Shown here: piece by piece, positions 10,896 to 19,699 of the stretch | Numbering within the stretch: the stretch's first letter is position 1 | How the letters are laid out: every line of letters starts with the position of its first letter | From: Lantana camara | Lineage: Eukaryota; Streptophyta; Magnoliopsida; Lamiales; Verbenaceae | Length of the DNA: 64,000 nt | Direction of reading: 5' to 3' | Assembly: GCA_037501455.1 (NCBI GenBank) | Contig: CM074863.1 | Location: 54,851,501-54,915,500 of the forward strand | Notes under the pieces: generated by a model | What the model saw: only the letters and a program-made list of their open reading frames with translations | What the model was told of the DNA's origin: nothing | The model's database searches: none | Translations under genes and position numbers: made by a program

Positions 10896-13727
10896 TGTAG
10901 CACCCCTTAACACGTGGAGGTACCACACCCCCGCACTATAGATCAATCCACATACGAAACGGCCAATCCGTACGTGAACCAACCTATAGCGAATGGGTGA
11001 CAATGCAATACACGACAAGCTAGGCGGGATTACTTATACATGCAACGAAATAAAGCGGAAGCATAAACTAGTTTCTATCAAATATTTTCATTTATCAAAT
11101 CATGACATTTCTTGTTTACCAACTAAAATATGTTCTAACTCTACATATCAATACATTATCATCTTTAAATACAAACAATTAACATTAAACATAATTCCTT
11201 GAACAGTAAATAGACAAGTGAATCTCATGCACCATGCTTGACTCGATTACAAAGACTGGACTCGACTCACTTCCCGCCTAGCGTGCACCTGCAATAACCT
11301 GAAAGGTGGAGGCGTCAGTCTGTGAAGACCGAGTGAGGGGTTTACATACATATTAGCGCAGACAACATGCAAGTCATATTCTCGGGTAAAGATTTATAAA
11401 AGATAAATATACAAGTTCAATAATAATATAGCTTCGCCCGAGAATACAACTATCAATATTAAATACTTGTTCGTTTCATGCAATCAATACATGGCCCCGG
11501 CGAGTAAGGGCGGTCTCCAACCGAACTCCAACCGAACTCCAACTTGCTTGCTTGATTATTAAACAATAAGTGATCATGCAATTCAATTATCGTGCAATCG
11601 TGCATGTGTAATCATATAACACGTTCATGGAATGGAAATCATGCAATAACCCGAGGACAATCCGCGGTGCCGGACCCGTCCCCAGTCTCCTTCCTCCGGT
11701 TGATGATGGGATTGCAAGGCCCCATCATCCATGCATGGTGAGCAGAGGGTACATGAATCCTTATGCCCGGAGCTCCTTCCTCCACTAACCTCCTAGCGGA
11801 TTCAGGGGTGACCCCAAACATGATGAGGATAGCGCCAGAGTTACCCGTCAGCCCTTGCTTTCCCGGTTGGCTTTAGTCAATACCCTCGGGCCCAACGTGA
11901 ACGGTCATGCTACTCGCCTAAAACATACTTGATTCATGACAATAACATGGCCTGCTTGCTTGCTTGCATTTCATGAACAGGACTTGAAATGATCAGTGAT
12001 TTCATGAAATTATAAATATAAATACCTTTGGCCGAAAGATCACGTAAAGGTTATACGGGTTCTATATAACTAGCAATTAAACCTCATGCTACTCGCCTAA
12101 AACATGCTTGATTCATGACAATAACATGGCCTGCTTGCTTGCTTGCATTTCATGAATAGGACTTGAAATGATCAGTGATTTCATGAAATTATAAATATAA
12201 ATACCTTTGGCCGAAAGATCACGTAAAGGTTATACGGGTTCTATCTAACTAGCAATTAAACCTCACTTGACAGGCAACACACGACTCGTGAATGCGTGAA
12301 CGTGCTCATGCTCGATAATCTCCGCCCTGGAGAATAACTGGACAAGAAACGGGACAATATACGTGCATGAGACTACAATTCAAGGACATTACTTCATAAA
12401 AGACGCACGGCATGATCAAGTACGAGACATCATGCAATAAACAATGTGGCATCTAAATATCACGTTTTGGCACGTAATCAATCATATAATAACAATTTGG
12501 GGTCAAAGAAGTCGTCGGATCGAGGGGCTAAAAATGTAATTTTATGCAGAATGTTTTCTTCTGTCAGTGGGGTGGGAACGGCCGTTCCAGGTTTTAGTTC
12601 AAAGTGGGAAGGGCCGTTCCCGCCTCCCCGAAGTGCTCCCCGAAGATGGGAACAACCGTTCCCGTCTGTGAGACAAAGTGGGAACGGTCGTTCCCCTCCT
12701 CGCCGCCTGCACATGATTCAAATCAATGGGAAGGGCCGTTCCCCAGTTACAAAGGGAACGGGAAGGGCCGTTCCCATTTTACAGAAGATGCAGAAGCAGG
12801 GGAGAAGAACAGGGGAGCTACGGACCAAGCTCCCAAAGCTCCCAAACACTCATAATTCAATTCCAACAACTATAATTCATGTAGAGAAGTATGTAGACAT
12901 GCTTGAGAGGTAATAAAACCAAACATAAACACATGTTTCATGCCTTGATCATCACAATTCTCTCTTCAAACTCAAATATCCAATTAACATATAATTCCAT
13001 AAATCTCAAGAATCATGCATGAAATTCAAGTCTAAAGCTTAGGATCATGCTTCTAACAATTAAAACACATAATATTCCATTTAATCTCAAACCCTAGCTT
13101 CAAGAATTATTATCAAGAATTCACACATAAGCTCATATATACCTTGGAATGAAAGGAGAAGATGAGAGATGAAGTTATGGGGATGATGATGCTGCAAAGT
13201 TCCTAAATTCTTGATGATTGAGCTTGAGTAAGATGAAACTATCTCTTCCTCTTGTGGAAGCTTGCCGAGAGAGAGATGATGATGATTGGAAATGGAATGA
13301 GGATGGAAGAAGAATGAAGAACATATATCGTTGTATTTTTAGGGAAAAAATGTAATATTTGCAATTGAATCCTCCAAATTCCATAGTTTATGCAATTGAG
13401 TATCAAAGGTTTGGAAATGGTCAATTAGGTCCAAAAGGTTTTCATGCAATTTAGTCCCTCAATTGAAATGAATGGGCATTTAAGGACAATTTGGCAATTA
13501 AATCAAATTGGACAATTAAATCATGTAACAATTAAATTCCATTCATACAAGAATTCTCAAAATGAAATGAATATCATATACTTTTCACGTAATCATGTTG
13601 AATACAATTTATAGTAATTAATATAACACGTATAAATTGAATAAACGAAAATAATAAAATAAGGTCCTAACGCTCGAAACCCACACGTGTCGAGCGTACC
13701 TGACTGTCTAAAAATCGGGGCGTTACA
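10896..13727 (-). repeat. G1 5' LTR (right copy)
   Basis: 2832-bp LTR, 186 bp longer than the left copy, mainly because of the tandem duplication at 11906-12263. It carries the conserved U5-side block (11272-11340) and the palindrome cluster (12566-12776). The U3 side adjoins AAGAT at 13728-13732. Confidence 0.88.
11906..12263. repeat. 179-bp tandem duplication inside G1 5' LTR
   Basis: Units 11906-12084 and 12085-12263 are nearly identical and both begin CATGCTACTCGCC. The left LTR has one copy. LTRs are made identical at integration, so the duplication arose after insertion. Confidence 0.85.
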
Positions 13728-14471
13728 AAGATTCTTTTAGAAAAAGAGTTAGAAGAATACATTGATTCACCTTAAATCCCGATGCGAAATTGCTTCGGTC
13801 CACCGGTTAACTTTTTGGAGCTCCGATTCGTCGGAATTTCGACCATCAAATCCCAGCAAAACACCTTCAATTAGCTCCTCCTAGTCCTCCAAGCTTTAGC
13901 CTTGAATCTAACCCTAGAAAGCATCCTCTGATTGAATCCTACCGTCCCAAGACTCCGTCTCTCGCCTTTCATCCCATCCACCGCCGCCCGATCGACGAAA
14001 ACCCGGCGGCACCGCCGGAGAAATTTCGTTCTTGGTCCCTACAAAAAAGGTGCAAAAAAGCGACCACGATTTAGAAAACCACCGCCTCGATTTGGTCGTA
14101 GGAGAGGGTTCTTCTTGTTACGGTTTCGTGTGGTAAGGCGAACCTCGGCGATGATGGAGGTGAGGGAACTATGAAATTGGAGTAGCCACTGAATTTGGGG
14201 ATCTGGGGCGGAGGATGAGCCTCATTAAATGTCAATGGTAATGTCTTGTAATTAAATGGTATTATTGGACAAGAAAGTCATTTGCCCTCCCATGTTAAAT
14301 TGGGTCTCTTTTAAACACGCCAAATTTGCGTGTTTAAATGTCACGCATTCTCACGTCCAATACACGGGCCAGCCCATTTAAAACGGGCATTGATCAAATT
14401 AAAGTAAACAAAAGAGAACTTGTGTCAAGCCCACCAAACATGCGTTATTTACAAAAGTAAACGCGGCCTAA

Positions 14472-15220
14472 AATGTTTTTGTAAGTTAATTTAGAAATGT
14501 AAATTTGTAATACAGGTTAAGATATTTTCTCCAAAAATTAGTATTAAGAATCAGTCTTTTTTTTGGTCTAAATGGCGAATAAGTTCTATTTTTTGTTTGT
14601 CCACTACTTTATTGTATATATAAATTGAAAAATGTTCTGATACATCTGGAAAACCGAACCCAAGACTAGGAATTTTTGCTGAACAAGATCCAAAATCATT
14701 ACTCTTTCGACACAAGAGAGTAGATATTATGAATCCTGTCCAAAGGGAAAGGTCACCGTAACATAAGAGTTAACAGATGGGAAAGCTGAGACGAGAGGAA
14801 AAGCTATTAGCGGGACTAACGAGCTTTTTTTGGTGTGATTCAGAAGTGCTCTACGAATCTCAGCATTCCATACCTAACACCTACTTTTGAATTTTGATGG
14901 CTAATCTCATATTAATCTCCAATATCTTATTTAGTTTACTAAGTGCCGTTTGATACCGAAGATTAATTTGTGGGAGGTAATCTTCATGTCTCTCGAATTA
15001 GTTGAAATTAACTCTTGCTTATCTGATCTTATTTTCTGTTTCATACAGTTTTATAACCTTATGATCAACTTAATTTTCTGTTTGCATGGTTATTTTAAAA
15101 AAAATATATAAATATTTAGCAGGATAATATCAAATATGTTATCTTCCTAAATTAAGATTAAATTTGATATTATGTTATTAAATTAAATATTTTTTTAAAG
15201 GGATAAATAACCAATCGATT
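14472..15220. other. Spacer, no recognisable gene
   Basis: AT-rich DNA after the Harbinger element, with T runs and short broken frames only. Confidence 0.45.
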
Positions 15221-15269
15221 TTATTTGATATTATCTCTTAAAAAAATACAAGAGATAAATATCAAATAA
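15221..15269. repeat. Inverted repeat (about 18-bp arms)
   Basis: TTATTTGATATTATCTCT is followed after a 12-nt spacer by its complement with one extra base. It lies just left of the LTR remnant. It may be the end of an unidentified MITE or a chance AT-rich hairpin. Confidence 0.5.
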
Positions 15270-15955
15270 TGTTATGATAAGCTTGAACTCTCAATATCTC
15301 CCACTATAAAAAGGGGTATTGGTAGTTCATTCAACACACCAAGGACGACGACAAGGAACGCAAGTGCAGACGCCTGGCATACGAATGCTGGTCTACAAAT
15401 CTTCAAGATTCGGCTACAAGTCTTCAAATCCGTTATCAATTCTCCTTTAAGTTCGCCTTCGCTCACCACGACTTCTTCAAATCCGTCTTTGAATCTTCTT
15501 CAAGTTCGTCATCGGTCTTCAAGTATTCGACTTCAAATCTTCTCGTCGTTCTTCAAGTCTTCGACATCAAATCTTCACATCGGTCTTCAAGTCTTCAAAA
15601 TCCCCCTTCAAGTATTCTTCATGTTTGTCTTCAAATACGGCTACAACCATTGAAGGCTCTTCAATTTCGCAAAAGCAACAAGAGATTGAGACCTTCGCCT
15701 TAAAGTTTAATTTTGGACATTGGCTTTGATCAAGTAGTTTCTATCCGTCAAATTCGAAAAAGATCATATTCACGTATTCGGGAATAAGCTTTACGCCCTC
15801 GCATACGAAATCGAAGAGAAGAATCAAAGGAAAACTTTGATAGGATTTATTCCTTTAAAATTGTTATTTTCTTTGAATTTTTATATTTTGTTCATATTAT
15901 TTTTTGTCTTGTAATTTTATTTTGCAGACAAATAAAAATTTGTGTGAACATATTT

Positions 15956-15973
15956 TGGCACGCCCAATGGGAC
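15956..15973 (+). other. Candidate primer-binding site of the 15.3-kb remnant
   Basis: TGGCACGCCCAATGGGAC begins with TGG a few bases after the presumed LTR end. It differs from the tRNA-iMet site used by all other elements here, implying a separate lineage. The tRNA cannot be named without a tRNA set. Confidence 0.4.
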
Positions 15974-16031
15974 GGATCTTACCTCTCTTCTCTTCTCTTC
16001 TATAGTAAGTTTTTACTTCCACAAATTCTCC

Positions 16032-16313
16032 ATGGCTCCGAAAAACTAGCTCGAGCCGAAGAATCAGGGAATTGATCAGACTTTAAGGTCTTCTACAGTT
16101 AGTCATCTCAGTGACTTGAAATCATCAGACGGTTCAAATCCTTCAAGCCCCAAGGCTACAAACTCAAAGGAAACTCCTACTGAGGAGCAAGTTGCACAAA
16201 TGGCTCAGATAATGGCTTATCTACAGAATGCTATAGAAGACGAGGACTTTCAGATCGCACAACTCATAAGCAAATTAGAAAATAATGGTTTAGGTTTGTT
16301 TTCTTTTAGTTAA
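16032..16313 (+). pseudogene. Truncated gag N-terminus (LTR retrotransposon)
   Basis: The frame begins MAPKN, hits TAG at codon 6, then stays open to the stop at 16311-16313. The part after the stop is rich in Ser, Thr and Lys, then has EEQVAQMAQIMAYLQN and a glutamine/leucine-rich stretch with coiled-coil character. This resembles N-terminal gag regions of plant Gypsy elements. No capsid, zinc-knuckle or pol sequence follows because the element is cut off. Assignment rests on position after the LTR and PBS more than on motif strength. Confidence 0.4.
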
Positions 16314-16316
16314 TTA

Positions 16317-16397
16317 GAATTCATAAGCAAAAGGAAACTCCTACTGAGGAGCAAGTTGCACAAATTAGAATGGTTTAGGTTTGTTTTCTTTTAGTTA
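16317..16397 (+). repeat. Filler DNA made of local copied pieces
   Basis: The segment joins patches of the DNA just upstream. CATAAGCAAA matches 16264-16273, the stretch through GAGGAGCAAGTTGCACAAA matches 16169-16200, and TGGTTTAGGTTTGTTTTC matches the stretch from 16285. Together they form a mosaic at the break between two element remnants. Confidence 0.7.
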
Positions 16398-17756
16398 ATG
16401 CGACCTATGACCCTATATGCTCGTTTTCAAGCCCGCATACGAATATATACTATATGTATATTAAATATGTGTCTTCTGATATGTTATGAATCTTGTTAAT
16501 TCGATTTAATATGAATTCTTCAGAAATTATACGTATGGACGTATATAAGCTTAAAATGGTTTTGCAATGAGGCTATGCTCCAAGCTGTGTAGTGTTAAGC
16601 GAACTATGGATCTCCCTCAGCATATTATGAATTTGGAAGACACGGAGAGGTACGTGTTTAGCATATGCCGAGTTGCAAGGTAAGGTATGTTTCTTATGGT
16701 ATGTTTCTTAAGTATGAATCGTATGATTCTAGGTTTCGCGAGTTAGGTATGTTTCTTATGAGTCTTCTGTTTCCTTATAAATCTTATGAATCCCTGGGCC
16801 TCGAAGGTGTGAGTAAGGACGCCGGGTTAAGCCTGTGCATGTGCTCCTTAAGGTACGTTGTGGGATCGCTACCCCACGTATAGGTATCGAGTTGCACAAT
16901 GTGGGCCCGTAACCCGTGTGCAGACTTCCGGAGAAGGTAGATGGAATACGGGAATATGAGTTTTATGAATTTTTTGAATTTATTTTTCATTATGTTTCTT
17001 ATGAATTCTTTTATTTAAGAGGTAAAGTTGACCAGTACTGGCCGGGTAATTTAAGTTCGTTTTATTATGTTGATTATGAAATAGGATAGCAGAGTTTGTT
17101 TTCAATATGAGTTTTAATTACGAATCTTCATGAGTTTCAAACTTAAGAGTATACGAATATATGAATAAGTATGAGTTTTTTTGGAAAATGGTTTTGGTAT
17201 GTAAAACCCTATTCCCAGTTCATAGTCTTTCGTTTAATACTTGCTTTGCTCTATATATATATATAAGTGTGTGGGTGTGCGTTAGCCCCCTCACTCGGTC
17301 AGTGGACTGACCCTCTCCTTTCAACTTTTCAGTTTACGGGGTTGGGTCGTGCTAGGCGGAGTTGTAAGTTGGTCAAGTTCTAACCTTCTAGCTCGAGTTG
17401 CATTTCATTCGCATTCGGACATATCTTGTATATGATTTAATTTTGATAATGGAAGTATGTATATGTTATGCATTTGTTAATGAATTATGTATGAATTCTT
17501 GATTATATTTGTTCGGGACAGTCTTCTAGGGATAATTGAACCCGTTTTTGTGGATTTATCTTCTTGGATTATTTAGTTATATACCTCCGTTTTCTTGTTG
17601 TTTCGCGCTCTGGTCCTGTCTTAGCTCCGCCTGGCTTAGCGTGTGTGTGTAGTTTCCTGTTCGCGTAGTCTTGGGCTCATATATGGATTTCTATTTCATA
17701 TGTGCGTTCGGGACTAGGTGCGGGGGATGTGGTAGCCCGCCGCTCCAGGCGCTACA
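16398..17756 (+). repeat. G2: 5'-truncated LTR, plus strand
   Basis: The right end is GGCGCTACA at 17756, followed by a primer-binding site, so this is a 5' LTR read rightward. It carries the block CACTCGGTC...GACTGACCC...TTTTCAG...GCTAGGCGG (17286-17360). It shares AAGCCCGCATA with the G4 LTR, suggesting a related family. The left part is missing where it meets the filler DNA. Confidence 0.65.
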
Positions 17757-17764
17757 TCTTAAAG

Positions 17765-17776
17765 TGGTATCAGAGC
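17765..17776 (+). other. G2 primer-binding site (tRNA-iMet)
   Basis: TGGTATCAGAGC lies 8 nt after the LTR end. The post-PBS hairpin at 17772-17800 overlaps it. Confidence 0.85.
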
Positions 17777-17800
17777 TCCGGGTTGCAACACTGGAGTTCT
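17772..17800 (+). ncRNA. PBS-adjacent RNA hairpin of G2
   Basis: AGAGCTCC pairs with GGAGTTCT over 8 bp, including one G-U pair. GCAA is present in the loop region, but the inner GGTT/AACC stem of the other families is not kept. Prediction only. Confidence 0.45.
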
Positions 17801-18544
17801 AGTGTCGTATTGTGTTAAGTATAGGTCGTACGGCGTAGGAACAACGTGCTAATGTGTGCATTGCATTAAGATATATGACTTTCTTGAATTATGGGTTTTA
17901 AAATTGTTACTTTCTTTTCATTAATTGTTGTAATTATATACTTTATGTGCATTAGTTATTCCATTTACGTGCCATAATCACTCACTAACCGCATGCATCA
18001 TATTTTCACCTCTCTTGTGTATTGTAGGTTAGCATCTTATAGCGGTCAACCACTCATCTCAACGACTATGGGCCCTAAGTTGAAATTGGGATCAAGTAGA
18101 GGTAAAGGCTCTTCACAACCATTGAGTTATCACAAAGATAACAAATCCACCAAGATGGAAGACATTGGAGGAAAAAGAATTCAAACAATCCCTCATGGTA
18201 ATTAAAGAAGTTAGACAAGAAAAGAGGATTGCTCGGGGTTAAGTATCGTCGATTAAGACGGAAGTAGGAAGAAAGAAGGAAACCATCAAGCTATGGATTC
18301 GTTCAAGAAATCCAAGGACAAGGAATTCGAGTCATGAGCTCTACAACCCCAACCTCGACTCTTTGCTCAATCTCATCAATATAAAAGACTTCGAGAAATG
18401 GTGAAAGGTATATAAATCATTCATGGCACGTGCATCACTCATCCTTATTTGTTATATATTCTTGACGTGTGTTTTACTTGTGCGTGTGTGAGTTTGTTGT
18501 GTGTTTTGCTAGGGTGTGTGGTTTTCTCGGCGCGCTAAATTTTT
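17801..18544 (+). other. G2 interior remnant
   Basis: Leader and start of the interior of G2. It shares TATAGGTCGTACGGC with the leaders of G1 and G5 and contains the gag start described separately. After about 18230 I see no frame that can be assigned. It ends near a partial G4-type LTR in opposite orientation. Confidence 0.5.
18068..18205 (+). pseudogene. gag N-terminal remnant of G2
   Basis: A 45-codon frame starts MGPKLKLGSSRGKG about 290 nt after the primer-binding site, where a Gypsy gag is expected to begin. It is basic and Ser/Lys-rich, then stops at TAA. Sequence beyond is broken and no capsid domain follows. The call depends on position and general composition. Confidence 0.4.
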
Positions 18545-18891
18545 ATTTATTCCCTTAAGTCCGAATTCACATAAAAGAGTTTAAAACCGTATCAAACGAA
18601 CTTGAAAACATGCAACTAGCATATGAACACATTCATAACAAATATAATTCATGCATGGAAAGTTTTCACAAAAATCAGAATTAAATTCCAAGGCAAACAG
18701 AGCAAGTTCAAGAGCAAACATGCATAAACATTCAAAATTCATAATTCCAATATAACAAATAATTCAAATAATATTCAAAGTAGCATCCAATTATTAAATT
18801 AAACACGTAATTGCATAAATAAATAATTTAAAAGCACCTATAGCTAATTCGTGACGTTATACCTGTAAGGCCGAAAAATCGGGATGTCACA
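18545..18891 (-). repeat. G4-type LTR fragment (left end of a 3' LTR)
   Basis: The sequence ACCTGTAAGGCCGAAAAATC ahead of the terminal TGTCACA matches the right end of the G4 LTR at 29241-29271. The stretch with AAACCGTATCAAA also matches about 28955. Only the last about 350 bp remain. The neighbouring interior expected on its right is replaced by a Copia LTR fragment. Confidence 0.6.
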
Positions 18892-19250
18892 GTCCTTAAG
18901 AAGGATCACCCAGTTTCATGGGATGAAAAGTGCATATGATGATGCGTGCATAATACATAAGGGTGATTGTTACTAGAACTATATCACTGAGATGTCCCTC
19001 GTGAGAACATCCCTAAATTGGAAAGGATGTTTCCAAGAAACCTCTAGATTAGGAAATATCTCACAGGTCAATGAAGTGATTAATAATCCTTTGACTTTAG
19101 ATTTTGTAATGTCTCATATAAGCTAACTATGTGATCTTTGATATGGACTCAAAAGGATGTCGACTTTAGACAGCAGAATTTTGATCCATGTTGGGATTAA
19201 GCAAGTGGCATATGTAGAATTAGTAGAATCAATAAAGGCCCTACACTTAT
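18892..19250 (+). repeat. Copia LTR fragment, same family as CopA/CopB
   Basis: It aligns by eye with the middle of the CopB LTR (48448 onward). Both contain CCTTAAGAAGGA, GTGAGAACAT, TAGGAAATATCTCAC and CAATAAAGG-like words. Both ends are internal to the LTR, so it is a deletion remnant, not an intact insertion. Confidence 0.7.
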
Positions 19251-19569
19251 TACCACTTCGGCGGATTGAAGTCTCTAAACTGCTTGTAAACCGAAGGCAC
19301 TTATTTTCCTTGTCCTTCTTTCGATGGTACATGTTGATGTGAAGATGCCATCTTGAAATAAGGAAACAATTCCAAAAATATCGATGCGTACGGGGTCTTA
19401 GTGCATGTTCACATGAACAATTAATAGAATTTATACAAATAATTCACATAAAAGTGAGAGTGAATGCAAACAAGCACATAATCCTAAGTCGGACGACCTA
19501 GACAGACCCGACAAGACACGACACTAGAGCTCAGATTTTACAACCTAGAGCTCTAATACCATTTTCGGA
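19251..19569 (-). mobile_element. G4 interior fragment with gag start and PBS
   Basis: Minus-strand leader plus the first gag codons (initiator at 19349-19351, reading MASSHQHVPS after one ambiguous region). It matches the window's right end (63820-64000) closely. GCTCTAATACCA at 19550-19561 is the complement of the tRNA-iMet site with one change. The hairpin AGAGCTC/GAGCTCT (19526-19554) overlaps it. This piece makes the LTR at 19570 a 5' LTR for the element to its left, while the same LTR is also the 3' LTR for the element to its right. Confidence 0.7.
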
Positions 19570-19699
19570 TGTAGCACCCCGGAGAGCAGAGAACTACATC
19601 CCCCGCACCATAGCCCGATACGTGTAACGAAATGGGAACTCCGTACACGCACCAAGCTACAGTGAACGGGAGACAAACAAAATCTCTCCTAGGCTAGGC

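Larger units (their letters stand above)
5218..13727 (-). mobile_element. G1: LTR retrotransposon without recognisable coding sequence
   Basis: Two long direct repeats (5218-7863 and 10896-13727) begin TGTAGCACCCC and end GCGTTACA, and are flanked by the 5-bp duplication AAGAT (5213-5217, 13728-13732). A tRNA-iMet primer-binding site beside the right LTR and a purine tract beside the left LTR fix transcription on the minus strand. The right LTR is therefore the 5' LTR. The 3-kb interior has no gag, protease, reverse transcriptase, RNase H or integrase motif that I can recognise, so mobilisation in trans is inferred. The LTRs look highly similar by eye apart from a 179-bp duplication. The insertion interrupts the Harbinger element and is younger than it. 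Confidence 0.88.
3551..14468. mobile_element. PIF/Harbinger (Tourist-like) element split by a nested LTR retrotransposon
   Basis: The left end is GGCCGCGTTTACTTTTG (3551-3567) and its perfect complement closes the element at 14452-14468. TAA stands immediately outside both ends (3548-3550, 14469-14471), the 3-bp target duplication of this superfamily. Removing the nested element (5218-13732) leaves about 2.4 kb in two arms, 3551-5217 and 13733-14468. Neither arm encodes a recognisable transposase. The left arm has a short direct duplication (about 3938-4013) with CTTTAA and TTGTTTGCCGATTTCAAT in both units. The right arm holds an unusually GC-rich patch (about 13940-14170). Confidence 0.72.
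15290..16316 (+). mobile_element. LTR, PBS and gag-start remnant of a further LTR retrotransposon
   Basis: A TATA motif (CTATAAAAAGG, 15304-15314) is followed by about 600 bp rich in CTTCAAGT-like words (15395-15660). The sequence then reaches TGTGAACA at about 15950, a plausible LTR end. TGGCACGCCCAATGGGAC (15956-15973) has the look of a primer-binding site not matching tRNA-iMet. A gag-like start codon follows at 16032. The left LTR boundary and target duplication cannot be fixed, and no second LTR is in the window. The copy ends at the scrambled filler segment. Confidence 0.45.

Noticed and set aside
13932..14174. 80-codon basic frame in the Harbinger right arm
   Set aside because: No recognisable domain; low-complexity Arg/Lys composition from a GC-rich patch.
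14930..15270. Separate MITE between Harbinger and the LTR remnant
   Set aside because: GTTTGATAC near the left and TATCAAAT near the right are suggestive, but no matching terminal repeat pair with a target duplication was found.
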